From Amycolatopsis acididurans (GTDB taxonomy: Bacteria > Actinomycetota > Actinomycetes > Mycobacteriales > Pseudonocardiaceae), in the NCBI RefSeq assembly GCF_012328925.1, contig NZ_JAAXLS010000007.1, positions 186,001-250,000 of the forward strand: a DNA stretch of 64,000 bases, in the 5' to 3' direction. Below the pieces are notes generated by a model, which was not told the origin of the DNA, did not search any database, and saw only the letters and a program-made list of their open reading frames with translations. Positions 27,197 through 35,299 of the stretch are shown here, piece by piece. The translations under genes and the position numbers were made by a program. How positions within the stretch are numbered: the first letter of the stretch is position 1; each line of letters opens with the position of its first letter.

Positions 27197-27931
27197 TCAC
27201 CTGCGGTAGTCCACCGACGCCAGGACATGCTCGGCGACGACGAGGTCGGAGGGATAGGTGACCTTGAAGTTCTCCTGCTCGCCCCGGATCCAGCGCACGG
27301 GCACGGAGGAGAACTGCTCCATCACCGACGAGGTGTCCGTGCCGTCGAAGCCCTGGCGCGCCGCCGCCTCGTAGGCCTCCAGCAGGGGCGCGGCCCGGAA
27401 GGCCTGCGGTGTCTGGGCGAGAACCATGGTCGCCGGGGGCAGCGCGCCCAGCGACTCGCCGCCGGGATCGACGGCGAGCACGTCCTCGGCGGGGAGCGCC
27501 GGGATGGCCCCGCCGTACTCACGCGCTTCGTGCAGGACACCGGCGATCAGCGCCGCGCTGACGAGCGGCCGCGCGCCGTCGTGGATCAGCACCGTGTCCA
27601 CGACGCCGCGGTCGATGCGGCCGGCGAGATGCCGCAGGGCCCGCAGTTCCGACTCCTGCCTGCTGCGCCCGCCGTAGACCACCTCGACCTCGGCGCCGTT
27701 GACCTCGCGGTCGAGCACCCACTCGACCACTTCGCCGTCCTCGGGCCGCGCGACCAGAACCAGCGGCCCGATCCCGGAAACCGCCGCGAAGGCGGTCAAG
27801 GACCACGACACGAGACGGCGGCCGGCCAGCGGCAGGTAGACCTTGTTCACGCCCGCGCCGACCCGCGTCCCGGCGCCGCTGGCGAGCACGACCGCCGCCG
27901 CGCGGGCCCCTTCCTGCGGATGCGGGGTCAT
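27197..27931 (-). CDS. ispD: 2-C-methyl-D-erythritol 4-phosphate cytidylyltransferase
   Basis: A 244-residue enzyme that joins CTP and MEP to form CDP-methylerythritol in the isoprenoid MEP pathway. The nucleotide-binding loop is LASGAGTRVG with the conserved lysine in NKVYLPLAG; HDGARPLVS, LAQTPQAFR and the C-terminal ENFKVTYPSDL (matching the NIKIT-type lysine motif) are all present. The residues argue for a real IspD rather than a TarI-type ribitol enzyme. It is embedded in an operon with a DXR-like oxidoreductase and an acetoin-type dehydrogenase, not next to ispF as usual. Its start overlaps the E2 stop by four bases. Confidence 0.88.
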   Translation of the reverse strand: MTPHPQEGARAAAVVLASGAGTRVGAGVNKVYLPLAGRRLVSWSLTAFAAVSGIGPLVLVARPEDGEVVEWVLDREVNGAEVEVVYGGRSRQESELRALRHLAGRIDRGVVDTVLIHDGARPLVSAALIAGVLHEAREYGGAIPALPAEDVLAVDPGGESLGALPPATMVLAQTPQAFRAAPLLEAYEAAARQGFDGTDTSSVMEQFSSVPVRWIRGEQENFKVTYPSDLVVAEHVLASVDYRR

Positions 27932-28998
27932 TCCGACAGCACCTCGCTCAGGGTGGCGAGTAACCGCGCCGCGTCGGCGCCGTCCCCGACGCGGTGGTCG
28001 GTGGTCAGGCCCACCCGGCAGCGCAGGGCCGTGCCGATGCCGCCGGGCACCGGGACGACCTGCTGCCGCACCGCGCCGACCGACAGCGCGGTCGCTTGTG
28101 GGGGACTGAGCAGCACCTGAAAAGCGTCCACTCCGAACCCGCCCAGGTTCGACACCGTCGTGGTGCCGCCCGTCATCTCGCCGAGTGCGAGCTTCCCGGT
28201 GCGGGCACGGCGGACCACGTCGGCGATTCGTTCCTCCAAAGTCGACATCTCGTCGAGGTCGGGATCGGTCAGTACGGGCGCGAGCAGACCCCGCCGGGTG
28301 TCGACCGCGAGCGCGACGCCCACGTGATCGTGCGAGCGGACGTCTTCGCCCGCCCATTCCGCGTTGAGCTCCGGATGGCGGCGCAGGGCCGTGGCGAAGG
28401 CCCGGACGAACACCGTCGTCCACCCGTGCCGCGACGGAGTGAGCGTCAGATCCCGGTACACCACGAACTGGGGGACGTCCGCGCTGGCAGACATCCGCCG
28501 TGCGATCGCCGCGCGCGGGCTGCGCGAGCGCGTTGCGACGGGCGGCAGATCGGACAGGCGGATCGTGCCGCCGGGCCCGGACGGAGTGACCGTGGCGAGA
28601 TCGAGTCCTCGCTCGGCAGCGGCCGCCCGTGCCGCCGGTACCGCGGGAATCCATGCGGGCGGGCCGGGGACGGCGACGGGCGGGGCGGGGACGGCGACGG
28701 GTGCGGCCTGCGGCTGCGGCTCGGGTGTGTCGAACAGGCCGCCCAGCAGGTCGTCGGCCTCGGTGGCGATGTAGGCGATGGGCTCGCCGACCGGGACCTC
28801 GTCCTCGGGGCGCGCCACGATGCGCGTGAGCGTGCCGTCGACGTTGCCCTCGACCTCCATGTCGACCTTGTCGGTCATCACCTCGCAGATGACCTCACCC
28901 GCGCGCACCTCGTCACCCTCGGCTTTGCGCCAGGTGACCAGCGTGCCCTCGGTCATCGTCATCGACAGCTTCGGCATCACCAGCGGCGTTTCCTTCAT
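27928..28998 (-). CDS. Dihydrolipoamide acyltransferase (E2) of an acetoin dehydrogenase-type complex
   Basis: A 356-residue E2. The lipoyl domain (about residues 1-80) has MTDKVDMEVE with lipoyl Lys44; a Pro/Ala linker follows; a peripheral subunit-binding domain (about 125-160) includes TPSGPGGTIRLSDL; the catalytic domain ends with DHRVGDGADAA, containing the H-x3-DG active site. It transfers an acetyl group from E1 to CoA. One lipoyl domain and short length resemble AcoC rather than pyruvate dehydrogenase E2. GGAGGTGGTG precedes the ATG, which overlaps the E1beta stop. No E3 gene is present nearby, so a general lipoamide dehydrogenase would be shared. Confidence 0.9.
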   Translation of the reverse strand: MKETPLVMPKLSMTMTEGTLVTWRKAEGDEVRAGEVICEVMTDKVDMEVEGNVDGTLTRIVARPEDEVPVGEPIAYIATEADDLLGGLFDTPEPQPQAAPVAVPAPPVAVPGPPAWIPAVPAARAAAAERGLDLATVTPSGPGGTIRLSDLPPVATRSRSPRAAIARRMSASADVPQFVVYRDLTLTPSRHGWTTVFVRAFATALRRHPELNAEWAGEDVRSHDHVGVALAVDTRRGLLAPVLTDPDLDEMSTLEERIADVVRRARTGKLALGEMTGGTTTVSNLGGFGVDAFQVLLSPPQATALSVGAVRQQVVPVPGGIGTALRCRVGLTTDHRVGDGADAARLLATLSEVLSE

Positions 28999-30002
28999 CA
29001 CCACCTCCGCACCAGCTCCGCCGCCTCCCGCACGATGTCGTCCACCTGCGGGACGGCGGCACGTTCCAGTTGCGGCGCATAGGGAATCGGCACGTCGAGA
29101 CCGCACAGGCGGGTGATCGGCGCGCGCAGATGCCCGAACGCGCTCGACTCGCCGATCGCCGCGGCGACCTCGGCCATGAACCCCGACGTCTTCGGTGCCT
29201 CCTGCACGAGCAACGCCCGGCCGGTCGCGGTTACGCTGTCCACAATGGACTCGGTGTCGAGCGGTTTGAGGGTGCGCGGGTCGAGGACGCCGGCCTCGAT
29301 GCCCTGCTCGGCGAGCCGGTCGGCCGCCTCCAGGCAGCGGGACACCATCACGCCGGTCGCCACGATGGTGAGATCGGTGCCGGTGCGGCGCACCGCGGCC
29401 TCGCCGAGCCTGGCCGGGGTCGCGGCCTCCGGGACCGGGCCGCTGTGCTTGTAGAGCAGCTTGTGCTCCAGCACGATGACCGGGTTCGGGTCGGCGATGG
29501 CCGCCAGCAACAGCGATTTGGCGTCGGCCGGGGTCGCCGGCATCACGACTTTCAGCCCGGGCACGTGGGTGAACCACGCTTCCAGGCTCTGCGAATGCTG
29601 CGCCGCCGCGCCGGTGCCCGACCCGCCGGGGGCGCGCAGCACCATCGGCACGGTCGCCGCACCGCCGAGCATGAAGTGGATTTTCGCGGCCTGGTTGGCG
29701 ATCTGGTCCATGGCCTGCGCGGTGAAATCCGAGAACTGGATCTCCACCACGGGCCGCATACCGGCCAGTGCCGCCCCCACCGCGGCACCGACGATACCCA
29801 GCTCGCTGATCGGCGTGTCCCGGACTCGCTCCTCACCGAAGCGGTGCACGAGATCGCCGGAGACACCGAACGCGCCACCGTAGGTCCCCACGTCCTCGCC
29901 GAGCAGGAAGACCCGGTCGTCGGCCGCCATCGCCTGGGCCAGTGCCTCTCGCACCGCCTCGGCGTAGGTCAGGGTCCTGGTCGCCGGCAGGGTCGCGGTC
30001 AT
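28998..30002 (-). CDS. Thiamine-dependent dehydrogenase E1 component beta subunit, acetoin dehydrogenase type
   Basis: A 334-residue transketolase-like E1beta. It has [17 protein letters not shown] near the start, [15 protein letters not shown], and [19 protein letters not shown] with the expected C-terminal [12 protein letters not shown] segment. With E1alpha it forms the TPP site that decarboxylates a 2-oxo acid or cleaves an acyloin. Its length matches AcoB of acetoin dehydrogenase. Its start overlaps the E1alpha stop by four bases, and its own stop overlaps the E2 start, so the three subunits are produced together. Confidence 0.91.
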   Translation of the reverse strand: MTATLPATRTLTYAEAVREALAQAMAADDRVFLLGEDVGTYGGAFGVSGDLVHRFGEERVRDTPISELGIVGAAVGAALAGMRPVVEIQFSDFTAQAMDQIANQAAKIHFMLGGAATVPMVLRAPGGSGTGAAAQHSQSLEAWFTHVPGLKVVMPATPADAKSLLLAAIADPNPVIVLEHKLLYKHSGPVPEAATPARLGEAAVRRTGTDLTIVATGVMVSRCLEAADRLAEQGIEAGVLDPRTLKPLDTESIVDSVTATGRALLVQEAPKTSGFMAEVAAAIGESSAFGHLRAPITRLCGLDVPIPYAPQLERAAVPQVDDIVREAAELVRRW

Positions 30003-30961
30003 CGTGCGTACACCGCCTCGGTGAGCGAGTCGGCCGTGGCGTCGGGTGCGGTGCCGGCGGCCCGCACCGCGCCGCGGACGAGATCACGGGCCTCGTCCCG
30101 GCACGCCTGGATCTCCTGGTCGCCGAGGGTGGCGCCCACGCGCCGTTCGAAGCGCGCGATCGGGTCGCGTTCGCGCCACTGCTCGATTTCCTCGCGCGTC
30201 CGGTAGAGATTCTTGTCGCTTTTGGAGTGTCCTTTCCAGCGGTAGGTCGTCGCCTCCACGAGCGTCGGTCCCTCGCCCGCGCGGGCACGGGTCACCGCCG
30301 CGGCGACCGCGTCGTGCACAGCCTGCGGATCGTTGCCGTCCACCGTCGTGCCCGGAATGCCGTACGCGGCGGCACGTTCGGACAGTTCCTTCACCCGGAA
30401 CGCGCGCCCGACCGGCATCGACATGCCGTAGTGGTTGTTCTCGCATACGAACACCACCGGCAGATCCCAGATCGCGGCCAGGTTGACCCCCTCGTGCCAC
30501 GCGCCCTCGTTGACCGCGCCGTCGCCGAAGAAGCTGACGACGACCTCGCTTCCCCCTCGCATTTTCACCGCGAGCCCCGCTCCGGCGGCGATCGGCACCC
30601 CGCCGGCGACGATTCCGTTCGCACCGAGGTTGCCGGTCGCGACGTCGGCGATGTGCATGGACCCGCCGCGGCCGCGGCAGTAGCCGGTCTCCTTGGCGAG
30701 CAGTTCGGCCATCATCTCGTCCAGTCGCGCGCCCTTGGCGATGCAGTGACCGTGCCCGCGGTGGGTGGAGGTGATGTAGTCGCCCTCGGCCAGTGCGAGG
30801 CACGCGCCGACCGGGACCGCTTCCTGGCCGATCGAAAGGTGCATCGTGCCGTGCATCAGGCCACGGGCGAACAGGTCGTCCACGGCTTCCTCGAACCGGC
30901 GGATCGTCCACATCGTGACCAGGGTCCTCCGGGCCAGTGCCGGATCGTTGAGGAGGTTCAT
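29999..30961 (-). CDS. Thiamine-dependent dehydrogenase E1 component alpha subunit, acetoin dehydrogenase type
   Basis: A 320-residue E1alpha. The TPP motif begins [15 protein letters not shown] and ends at [11 protein letters not shown], the expected GDG-to-NN spacing. [13 protein letters not shown] and [13 protein letters not shown] are family landmarks. The length is that of AcoA, shorter than most pyruvate dehydrogenase E1alpha. In this operon the substrate is probably an acyloin; deoxyxylulose phosphate, which has the same CH3-CO-CHOH group as acetoin, is my inference from the neighbouring DXR-like enzyme and IspD. The start at 30961 lies 14 bases after the DRL stop. Confidence 0.91.
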   Translation of the reverse strand: MNLLNDPALARRTLVTMWTIRRFEEAVDDLFARGLMHGTMHLSIGQEAVPVGACLALAEGDYITSTHRGHGHCIAKGARLDEMMAELLAKETGYCRGRGGSMHIADVATGNLGANGIVAGGVPIAAGAGLAVKMRGGSEVVVSFFGDGAVNEGAWHEGVNLAAIWDLPVVFVCENNHYGMSMPVGRAFRVKELSERAAAYGIPGTTVDGNDPQAVHDAVAAAVTRARAGEGPTLVEATTYRWKGHSKSDKNLYRTREEIEQWRERDPIARFERRVGATLGDQEIQACRDEARDLVRGAVRAAGTAPDATADSLTEAVYAR

Positions 30962-30975
30962 CGCACCGTCCCCCG

Positions 30976-32280
30976 TCACGCCGCGACCAGGTCGCGCACC
31001 GGCTCGCCCGCCAGGAGCCGCTCCTGCAGCCTGCGCAGCGACGCGATGGTCGTCGTCTCGTCGATGGCCACGTCCGCCGAAGTCAGCACGGTTCCGGCGG
31101 GCACGTCGCGAAGCACGCGGGCTCCGCCGGCCAGACCGAGCGGAATGTGCCCGCCCGTTCGCGCGGCCTCGGCGGAATCGGTGATGCCGTACACGGTCTC
31201 GCCGCCGATACCGTCGAGCAGTTCGCCCGCCACGAGGTCGCGTTTCGCGACGGCGAGGACCTCCGCGTTCCACGCGACCGGTGCGAGGCTGGGCTTGCGG
31301 TCGAGCACCGCTTCGGCGACCGACAGTGGCGCCTCGATGCTGGCGAGGTGGTAAGGCCGGTAGAAGGTGTAGTACGGGCCGGGGCCCATGCCGAGGTAGG
31401 CCATCTCGTCGACCACGACGGGATCGTCGGTGTGGCCGATCACGAAGACGCCCGGGGCGACCGGGCCGGTGCAGTAGTCCACGACACCGGTCTCGCTCAG
31501 CTGCCCGCCGTCCGGGGCGGGCCGGAAGACCGTGGACAGGCCCTCCACTGTGGAGTGCGGGCCGGTCATGCCGCGCCGGGCGACCTTCAGGCCGGTACCG
31601 TTGGCGAGCGCGGCCATTTCGATCATCGTCTTCGAGCCGTCCACGAAACTCGCCAGCATGTGCGGGTTCATGCCCTTGGCCGCGGCCTGCTCGGTCAGCG
31701 ACGCCGGGGTGGCCGACGGATCGAGCGGATTGTTCTTGCCCTTGCCCGCGCACACGATCGAGAAGCCGATGTCGCGCGCGTAGTCCACGAGAGCCTTGCA
31801 CTCCACGGGTTCGTCGCCCCGGCACACGGTGTAGACCCTGCCGAGCCCGGTGGCCATCGTGGACAGCAGCAGACCGATGGTCACGTCGCATTCGACGTTG
31901 AGCATGCCGATGTCCTTGCCCGCCAGCAGACCGGCGAAGGCGACCTGCGCGCCGACCTCGGGGACCCCGCTCGCGTCGACGATCACGTCGACCGGCAGGC
32001 CGGTCAGGGCGAGGGCGTCGTCGACGACCACCGGCCTGCCCTGTGCCACCGCTGAAGCCAGCCCGTCCGCGCCGACGAGGACGTCACCGCGCCCGGCGCG
32101 CTCGAACGCCCGCACCCCGCGCTCCGGCGCGATATCGGCAATGGCGGCGACCTCCATCCCGTCGATCCGGCCGGCCTGCGCGACGAACCCCAGCCCCATC
32201 TGGCCCGCGCCCACCAGCCCGACCCGGACCGGGCGGCCCCTCTCCTGTTCGCGTGCCCGCAGCCGATCGACGTAGCTCAT
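30976..32280 (-). CDS. DXR-like (DRL/DXR-II, COG4091) NAD(P)-dependent oxidoreductase with SAF domain
   Basis: A 434-residue protein with an N-terminal Rossmann domain ([15 protein letters not shown] at about residues 18-32), a central catalytic domain ([41 protein letters not shown]) and a C-terminal SAF domain (about 365-425). This is the family once labelled homoserine dehydrogenase-like, which includes the Brucella DRL enzyme that converts deoxyxylulose 5-phosphate to MEP. Other members may have different substrates. The ATG at 32280 follows AAAGGTG. It heads the E1-E2-IspD operon, with two operator palindromes upstream. Its link to IspD supports MEP/DXP as substrate. Confidence 0.85.
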   Translation of the reverse strand: MSYVDRLRAREQERGRPVRVGLVGAGQMGLGFVAQAGRIDGMEVAAIADIAPERGVRAFERAGRGDVLVGADGLASAVAQGRPVVVDDALALTGLPVDVIVDASGVPEVGAQVAFAGLLAGKDIGMLNVECDVTIGLLLSTMATGLGRVYTVCRGDEPVECKALVDYARDIGFSIVCAGKGKNNPLDPSATPASLTEQAAAKGMNPHMLASFVDGSKTMIEMAALANGTGLKVARRGMTGPHSTVEGLSTVFRPAPDGGQLSETGVVDYCTGPVAPGVFVIGHTDDPVVVDEMAYLGMGPGPYYTFYRPYHLASIEAPLSVAEAVLDRKPSLAPVAWNAEVLAVAKRDLVAGELLDGIGGETVYGITDSAEAARTGGHIPLGLAGGARVLRDVPAGTVLTSADVAIDETTTIASLRRLQERLLAGEPVRDLVAA

Positions 32281-32296
32281 CACGACACCTTTCATT

Positions 32297-32310
32297 TGCA
32301 CAAATGTGCA
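32297..32310. promoter_or_regulatory. Operator A: TGCACA-AA-TGTGCA
   Basis: A perfect 6+2+6 palindrome, 17-30 bases before the DRL start codon. It matches two further copies at 32379 and 34944. Repression by the SorC-type regulator at 35299 is the simplest reading, since all three sites flank genes of this locus. The centre lies 82 bases (close to eight helical turns) from operator B, which would permit looping. Confidence 0.7.
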
Positions 32311-32378
32311 TATCATTCGCACTTCGGTGATTATTTGGTACCACGCCGCATTTGGTCCGCACAACCCTTGGGATTATT

Positions 32379-32392
32379 TGCACATTTGTGCA
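32379..32392. promoter_or_regulatory. Operator B: TGCACA-TT-TGTGCA
   Basis: A second perfect copy of the palindrome, about 100 bases before the DRL start and just before the PTS terminator hairpin. With flanks it reads TTTGCACATTTGTGCAC. It is inferred to be a distal site acting together with operator A on the DRL promoter. Confidence 0.68.
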
Positions 32393-32408
32393 CGCCGGCG
32401 ATAACTGA

Positions 32409-32448
32409 AAAGCCGGCTTTCCCCTGCAGGGCGGGGAAAGCCGGCTTT
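32409..32448. terminator. Strong hairpin ending the PTS operon
   Basis: AAAGCCGGCTTTCCCC (32409-32424) and GGGGAAAGCCGGCTTT (32433-32448) are perfect 16-base inverted repeats with an eight-base loop. It lies 16 bases past the GutM-like stop on the minus strand. Read on the minus strand the stem is followed by only a short T run, so it may work as a two-sided terminator or transcript-end stabiliser. Each arm is itself built on the 12-base palindrome AAAGCCGGCTTT. Confidence 0.75.
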
Positions 32449-32464
32449 GTGTGTGCCGATGGCC

Positions 32465-32854
32465 TCAGGCGGCCGCGCGCTGTCCCGCCGTCAGCCGGGA
32501 GACCATTTTCAGTGCTTCCGCCACCGCCTTGGCCGTGGCTCGTGATGGTGCCCGGTCTTCGACGGTGCGGACCGGGCCGGTGAATTCGGGTCGTTCCCGG
32601 AACCGGCCGAACACCGAGGCCCCTTCCATGACCAGCGCCCTGGTGACGACGTCCTCGCGGCGGTCGATGACGAGCAGCACCACCGCGCCACGGAGCTTGC
32701 CCTTGGCGCGGCCGGTCACGAGCAGCGCCCCGCGGCGGTTCTCCTCGGTGGCGATCGTGTTCACCACCCGTGCGTAGTGCATGTGCTGGCGGTAGCTCAG
32801 TACGCCCGCGACTGCGAAGCAGGCCACCAGCAAGGACGCGATCTGCCAGTTCAT
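32465..32854 (-). CDS. Glucitol operon activator-like protein (GutM family)
   Basis: A 129-residue protein with one N-terminal membrane segment (about residues 4-20) followed by a cytoplasmic domain. LLVTGRAKGKLRGAVVLLVID and ALVMEGASVFGRFRERPEFTG resemble GutM/SrlM, the auxiliary activator of sorbitol PTS operons in enteric bacteria. It is coupled to the EIIA gene by a four-base overlap. GutM proteins are uncommon in actinobacteria. Its role here may be to tune expression together with the SorC-type regulator; that is inferred from the family. Confidence 0.8.
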   Translation of the reverse strand: MNWQIASLLVACFAVAGVLSYRQHMHYARVVNTIATEENRRGALLVTGRAKGKLRGAVVLLVIDRREDVVTRALVMEGASVFGRFRERPEFTGPVRTVEDRAPSRATAKAVAEALKMVSRLTAGQRAAA

Positions 32855-33228
32855 GGTTGTTCCCGTCCGCTCAACGACAGCTTCGCCCCCGACTCCGGCA
32901 GCGACACCGAACCGCGGCCGTGCACCGCTCCCGGCAGCAGGGTCGTGCTCTCGTCGGGATTGAGGTAGACGACGATGTGCCCGAGCGTGCGCAGGTTCTC
33001 GTCCGCGCGCTCGCCGACCGCGATCAACTCGATCTCCGCTTCGCCGAGGCGGAAGATGTCGCCGATGCGCACCTCCCGCTCCGGTGTGGCGGCCGGGGCG
33101 TGCACGACGCTGACGTCTTCGAGGGCGTCGGGAATCGGGTCCGCGTACAGGATGACCACGCCACCGTCGACCATGTCCTGTGCCTCGGTGCCGAACCGCA
33201 GGATCGTGCTTTCGTAGTAAACAGTCAT
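32851..33228 (-). CDS. PTS glucitol/sorbitol-type EIIA component
   Basis: A 125-residue cytoplasmic phosphocarrier of the Gut family. The ATG at 33228 follows GAGGTGGCGAAC; an in-frame GTG three codons earlier is an alternative. A histidine at residue 43 (VVHAPA) is the candidate phosphorylation site, aligned with the active His of E. coli SrlB; ENLRTLGHIVVYLN is the conserved core. It accepts phosphate from HPr and passes it to the EIIB domain encoded upstream. It lies directly between the EIIBC and GutM-like genes. Confidence 0.86.
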   Translation of the reverse strand: MTVYYESTILRFGTEAQDMVDGGVVILYADPIPDALEDVSVVHAPAATPEREVRIGDIFRLGEAEIELIAVGERADENLRTLGHIVVYLNPDESTTLLPGAVHGRGSVSLPESGAKLSLSGREQP

Positions 33229-33241
33229 GTTCGCCACCTCA

Positions 33242-34276
33242 CTACAGTCCGAAGCTCGCGGCCCAGGCGATGATCACGGCCAGCGGTGCCGTCAGCAGAC
33301 GGCTGATCAGCACCGCGGGGGTGCCGACCGCGACCGTTTCCGGTTTTGCCTCACCCAGCGCCAGTCCCACCGGGACGAAGTCGCAGCCGACCTGACCGTT
33401 GATCGCGAACAGGGTGGGCAGGGCGTACTGCACGGGAAGCGCGCCGATCGCGATCTGGCTGCCCATCAGGGTGCCGACGACCTGCGCGATCGCCGCGCCC
33501 GGCCCGAGGATCGGGGACAGGAACGGCAGCGACACGACAAGGGAGATCACGATCAGGCCGAGTGGGTTGCCGGCGATGGGCGAGAGCACGTTGGCGATGC
33601 CCCGCGCGATCCCGGTGTAATTCACGATGCCGAGCAACAGGCTGACGTAGGCCATGAACGGCAGGATCGTGGTCAGCGTCAGCTCGACCGTCTGGCGCCC
33701 GGCGGAAAGCATCGTGTTGACGAAGGAGCCCACGCCCGAGCCGAACTTCACGAACACCCCGGACACGGCGTTGAACGTCCTGCCGAATCCGGTCGATTCG
33801 CCGCCGGTCACGGTCGCCGCGACCTCGCGTGCCGACGGGCGCTGCGAGCGCGGCGGCACTTCCGGTGGCGCGGTGCCGGCCGCCGGACTGTCGCTTTCGG
33901 ACTCGGTCACCTCCGCGACGCCGACGGCCGAGACGAACAGTTCCTCGGTGATGAACTTCGCCAGCGGGCCACCGGGCGCGCCCGGGTACACGTCCACGGT
34001 GGCGATTCCCTTGCGCGGGTAGACGCCGATCCGGGCGGTGCCACCGCAGTTGATCACCGCTGCCACGACCTCGTCGTCGGGCACGGTGGTGTGGAAGCCG
34101 TCGACCGCTTCCGCTCCGGTCAGTTCGGCGATGCGGGCGGCCACCGGATGGATGCCGCCGCCGGTCACCGAGAGGACCTTGCTGCGCTTGCCGTCCGCTC
34201 GCAGCAGCAGTCCCTTGCCCCAGCCGCCGTTGCCGGGACGCACGAAAACCGCACGGGAGACATGGGTTTCGGTCAT
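33242..34276 (-). CDS. PTS glucitol/sorbitol-type EIIBC component
   Basis: A 344-residue protein. The N-terminal EIIB domain (about residues 8-115) has the phosphocysteine Cys77 in INCGGTARIGVYPRKG, matching SrlE. A Pro/Ser-rich linker (about 120-150) leads to a membrane domain with about five hydrophobic segments, including LTLTTILPFMAYVSLLLG and INGQVGCDFVPVG. With the separate EIIC it forms the polyol channel and phosphorylates the substrate during uptake, normally at a terminal hydroxyl. Its start overlaps the EIIC stop by four bases. Confidence 0.9.
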   Translation of the reverse strand: MTETHVSRAVFVRPGNGGWGKGLLLRADGKRSKVLSVTGGGIHPVAARIAELTGAEAVDGFHTTVPDDEVVAAVINCGGTARIGVYPRKGIATVDVYPGAPGGPLAKFITEELFVSAVGVAEVTESESDSPAAGTAPPEVPPRSQRPSAREVAATVTGGESTGFGRTFNAVSGVFVKFGSGVGSFVNTMLSAGRQTVELTLTTILPFMAYVSLLLGIVNYTGIARGIANVLSPIAGNPLGLIVISLVVSLPFLSPILGPGAAIAQVVGTLMGSQIAIGALPVQYALPTLFAINGQVGCDFVPVGLALGEAKPETVAVGTPAVLISRLLTAPLAVIIAWAASFGL

Positions 34277-34908
34277 TGCGCACCCGCCTTCGCCGACTCG
34301 AACTGCCGGTCGAAGTCCGCGAAGACCTCGGTGCGGCCGGTACGTTTGATCATGAACGCGGTGATCCGCTCGGTGACCACGCCGCGGATGAAGATGACCA
34401 CGATGCCGACGAGCAGGTACCGCACCGCCAGCGGAATGGTCGAAATTCCCAGCTGTGCCACGCCGTTCGCGACGCCGAGCCAGACGAACAGCTCACCGGC
34501 GTTGGCGTAGGGGAAGAACGTGGTCACCGGATGCACGAACGACACGGCCGAGTCGTAGAACGCGGGCTTGTGCCGTTCGGGCAGGAACCGCCCGAAGGAA
34601 TAGGCCATCGGGTTGGTCAGCATGAGCACGGCCAGGATGGGCATGATCGTGTAGCGCGTGATCCACCACCGGGCCGACCATCGCACGGCTCTCGTCACGC
34701 GTTGTTCGCCGATCATCGTGGTCAGTGCGTACATCGCGGTCAGCAGGACGACCAGGGTGGGCAGGATGCCGGTCACCAGGCTCACGAACTGTTTGCCCGA
34801 GGCGTTGAACAGTCCGATGAAGTGCGTGCCGATCCACTCGAGGACACCGAGGGGACCGGAACTGGACCCGGTGTCCGCCTGCTGCGCCATTACAGCAAGC
34901 TCCTCCAT
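34273..34908 (-). CDS. PTS glucitol/sorbitol-type EIIC component
   Basis: A 211-residue membrane protein of the GutA/SrlA family with about four hydrophobic segments. GLFNASGKQFVSLVTGILPTLVVLLTA is split over the first segment, and MLTNPMAYSFGRFLPERHKPAFYDS is the conserved re-entrant region. The ATG at 34908 follows an AAGGAGG site, which decides the start over an upstream ATG. It begins the minus-strand PTS operon; operator C lies 36-49 bases upstream. The polyol it recognises is unknown; a methylerythritol or deoxyxylulose substrate is inferred from neighbours. Confidence 0.9.
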   Translation of the reverse strand: MEELAVMAQQADTGSSSGPLGVLEWIGTHFIGLFNASGKQFVSLVTGILPTLVVLLTAMYALTTMIGEQRVTRAVRWSARWWITRYTIMPILAVLMLTNPMAYSFGRFLPERHKPAFYDSAVSFVHPVTTFFPYANAGELFVWLGVANGVAQLGISTIPLAVRYLLVGIVVIFIRGVVTERITAFMIKRTGRTEVFADFDRQFESAKAGAQ

Positions 34909-34943
34909 ATTTTCCTCCTTCGCGGCCCCCACGGAACGTGATT

Positions 34944-34957
34944 TGCACATCTGTGCA
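34944..34957. promoter_or_regulatory. Operator C: TGCACA-TC-TGTGCA, between divergent PTS and regulator operons
   Basis: Third copy of the palindrome, with perfect six-base arms, between the EIIC gene (minus) and the HPr-regulator-EI operon (plus). The location would let one regulator control both transport and its own synthesis. Confidence 0.7.
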
Positions 34958-35035
34958 GTCGCTCTTCACGTTTGACAGTGACGTGTGTAACATGCGGCTC
35001 CAGCGGATCACAAGACCCAAATGCCAAGGAGCGAC

Positions 35036-35299
35036 ATGCCTGAGATCAAAGTGAAGATCGCCTCGCCGGTTGGTCTGCATGCCCGCCCCGCCGGGCAGTT
35101 CGTCAAGGCCGCCGCCAAGCACGGCGGGCCGGTGTCGATCGCGCGGCCCGGTGCCGACCCGGTGGACGCGCGCAGCATGCTTTCCGTGCTGGGCCTGGCG
35201 ATCGGGCACGGGGAGGAGGTGGTGATCAGCGCCGAGGGCGAAGGAGCGGACGCCACACTTGCCGAGCTGTCCCGGCTAGTGTCCACAGTGGAGGATTAA
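35036..35299 (+). CDS. ptsH: Phosphocarrier protein HPr
   Basis: An 87-residue HPr. His15 in SPVGLHARPAG is the phosphate carrier; Ser47 in DARSMLS lies where Gram-positive HPr is phosphorylated by HPr kinase. It takes phosphate from EI, encoded two genes downstream, and gives it to EIIA. The ATG at 35036 follows AAGGAG; an upstream in-frame ATG adds five non-conserved residues. The stop overlaps the regulator start (TAATG). A dedicated HPr at a sugar-specific locus makes the system self-contained. Confidence 0.93.
   Translation: MPEIKVKIASPVGLHARPAGQFVKAAAKHGGPVSIARPGADPVDARSMLSVLGLAIGHGEEVVISAEGEGADATLAELSRLVSTVED

Noticed and set aside
34972..34993. TTGACA and TAACAT before the HPr gene as a promoter
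   Set aside because: Spacing of about ten bases is too short for one promoter.
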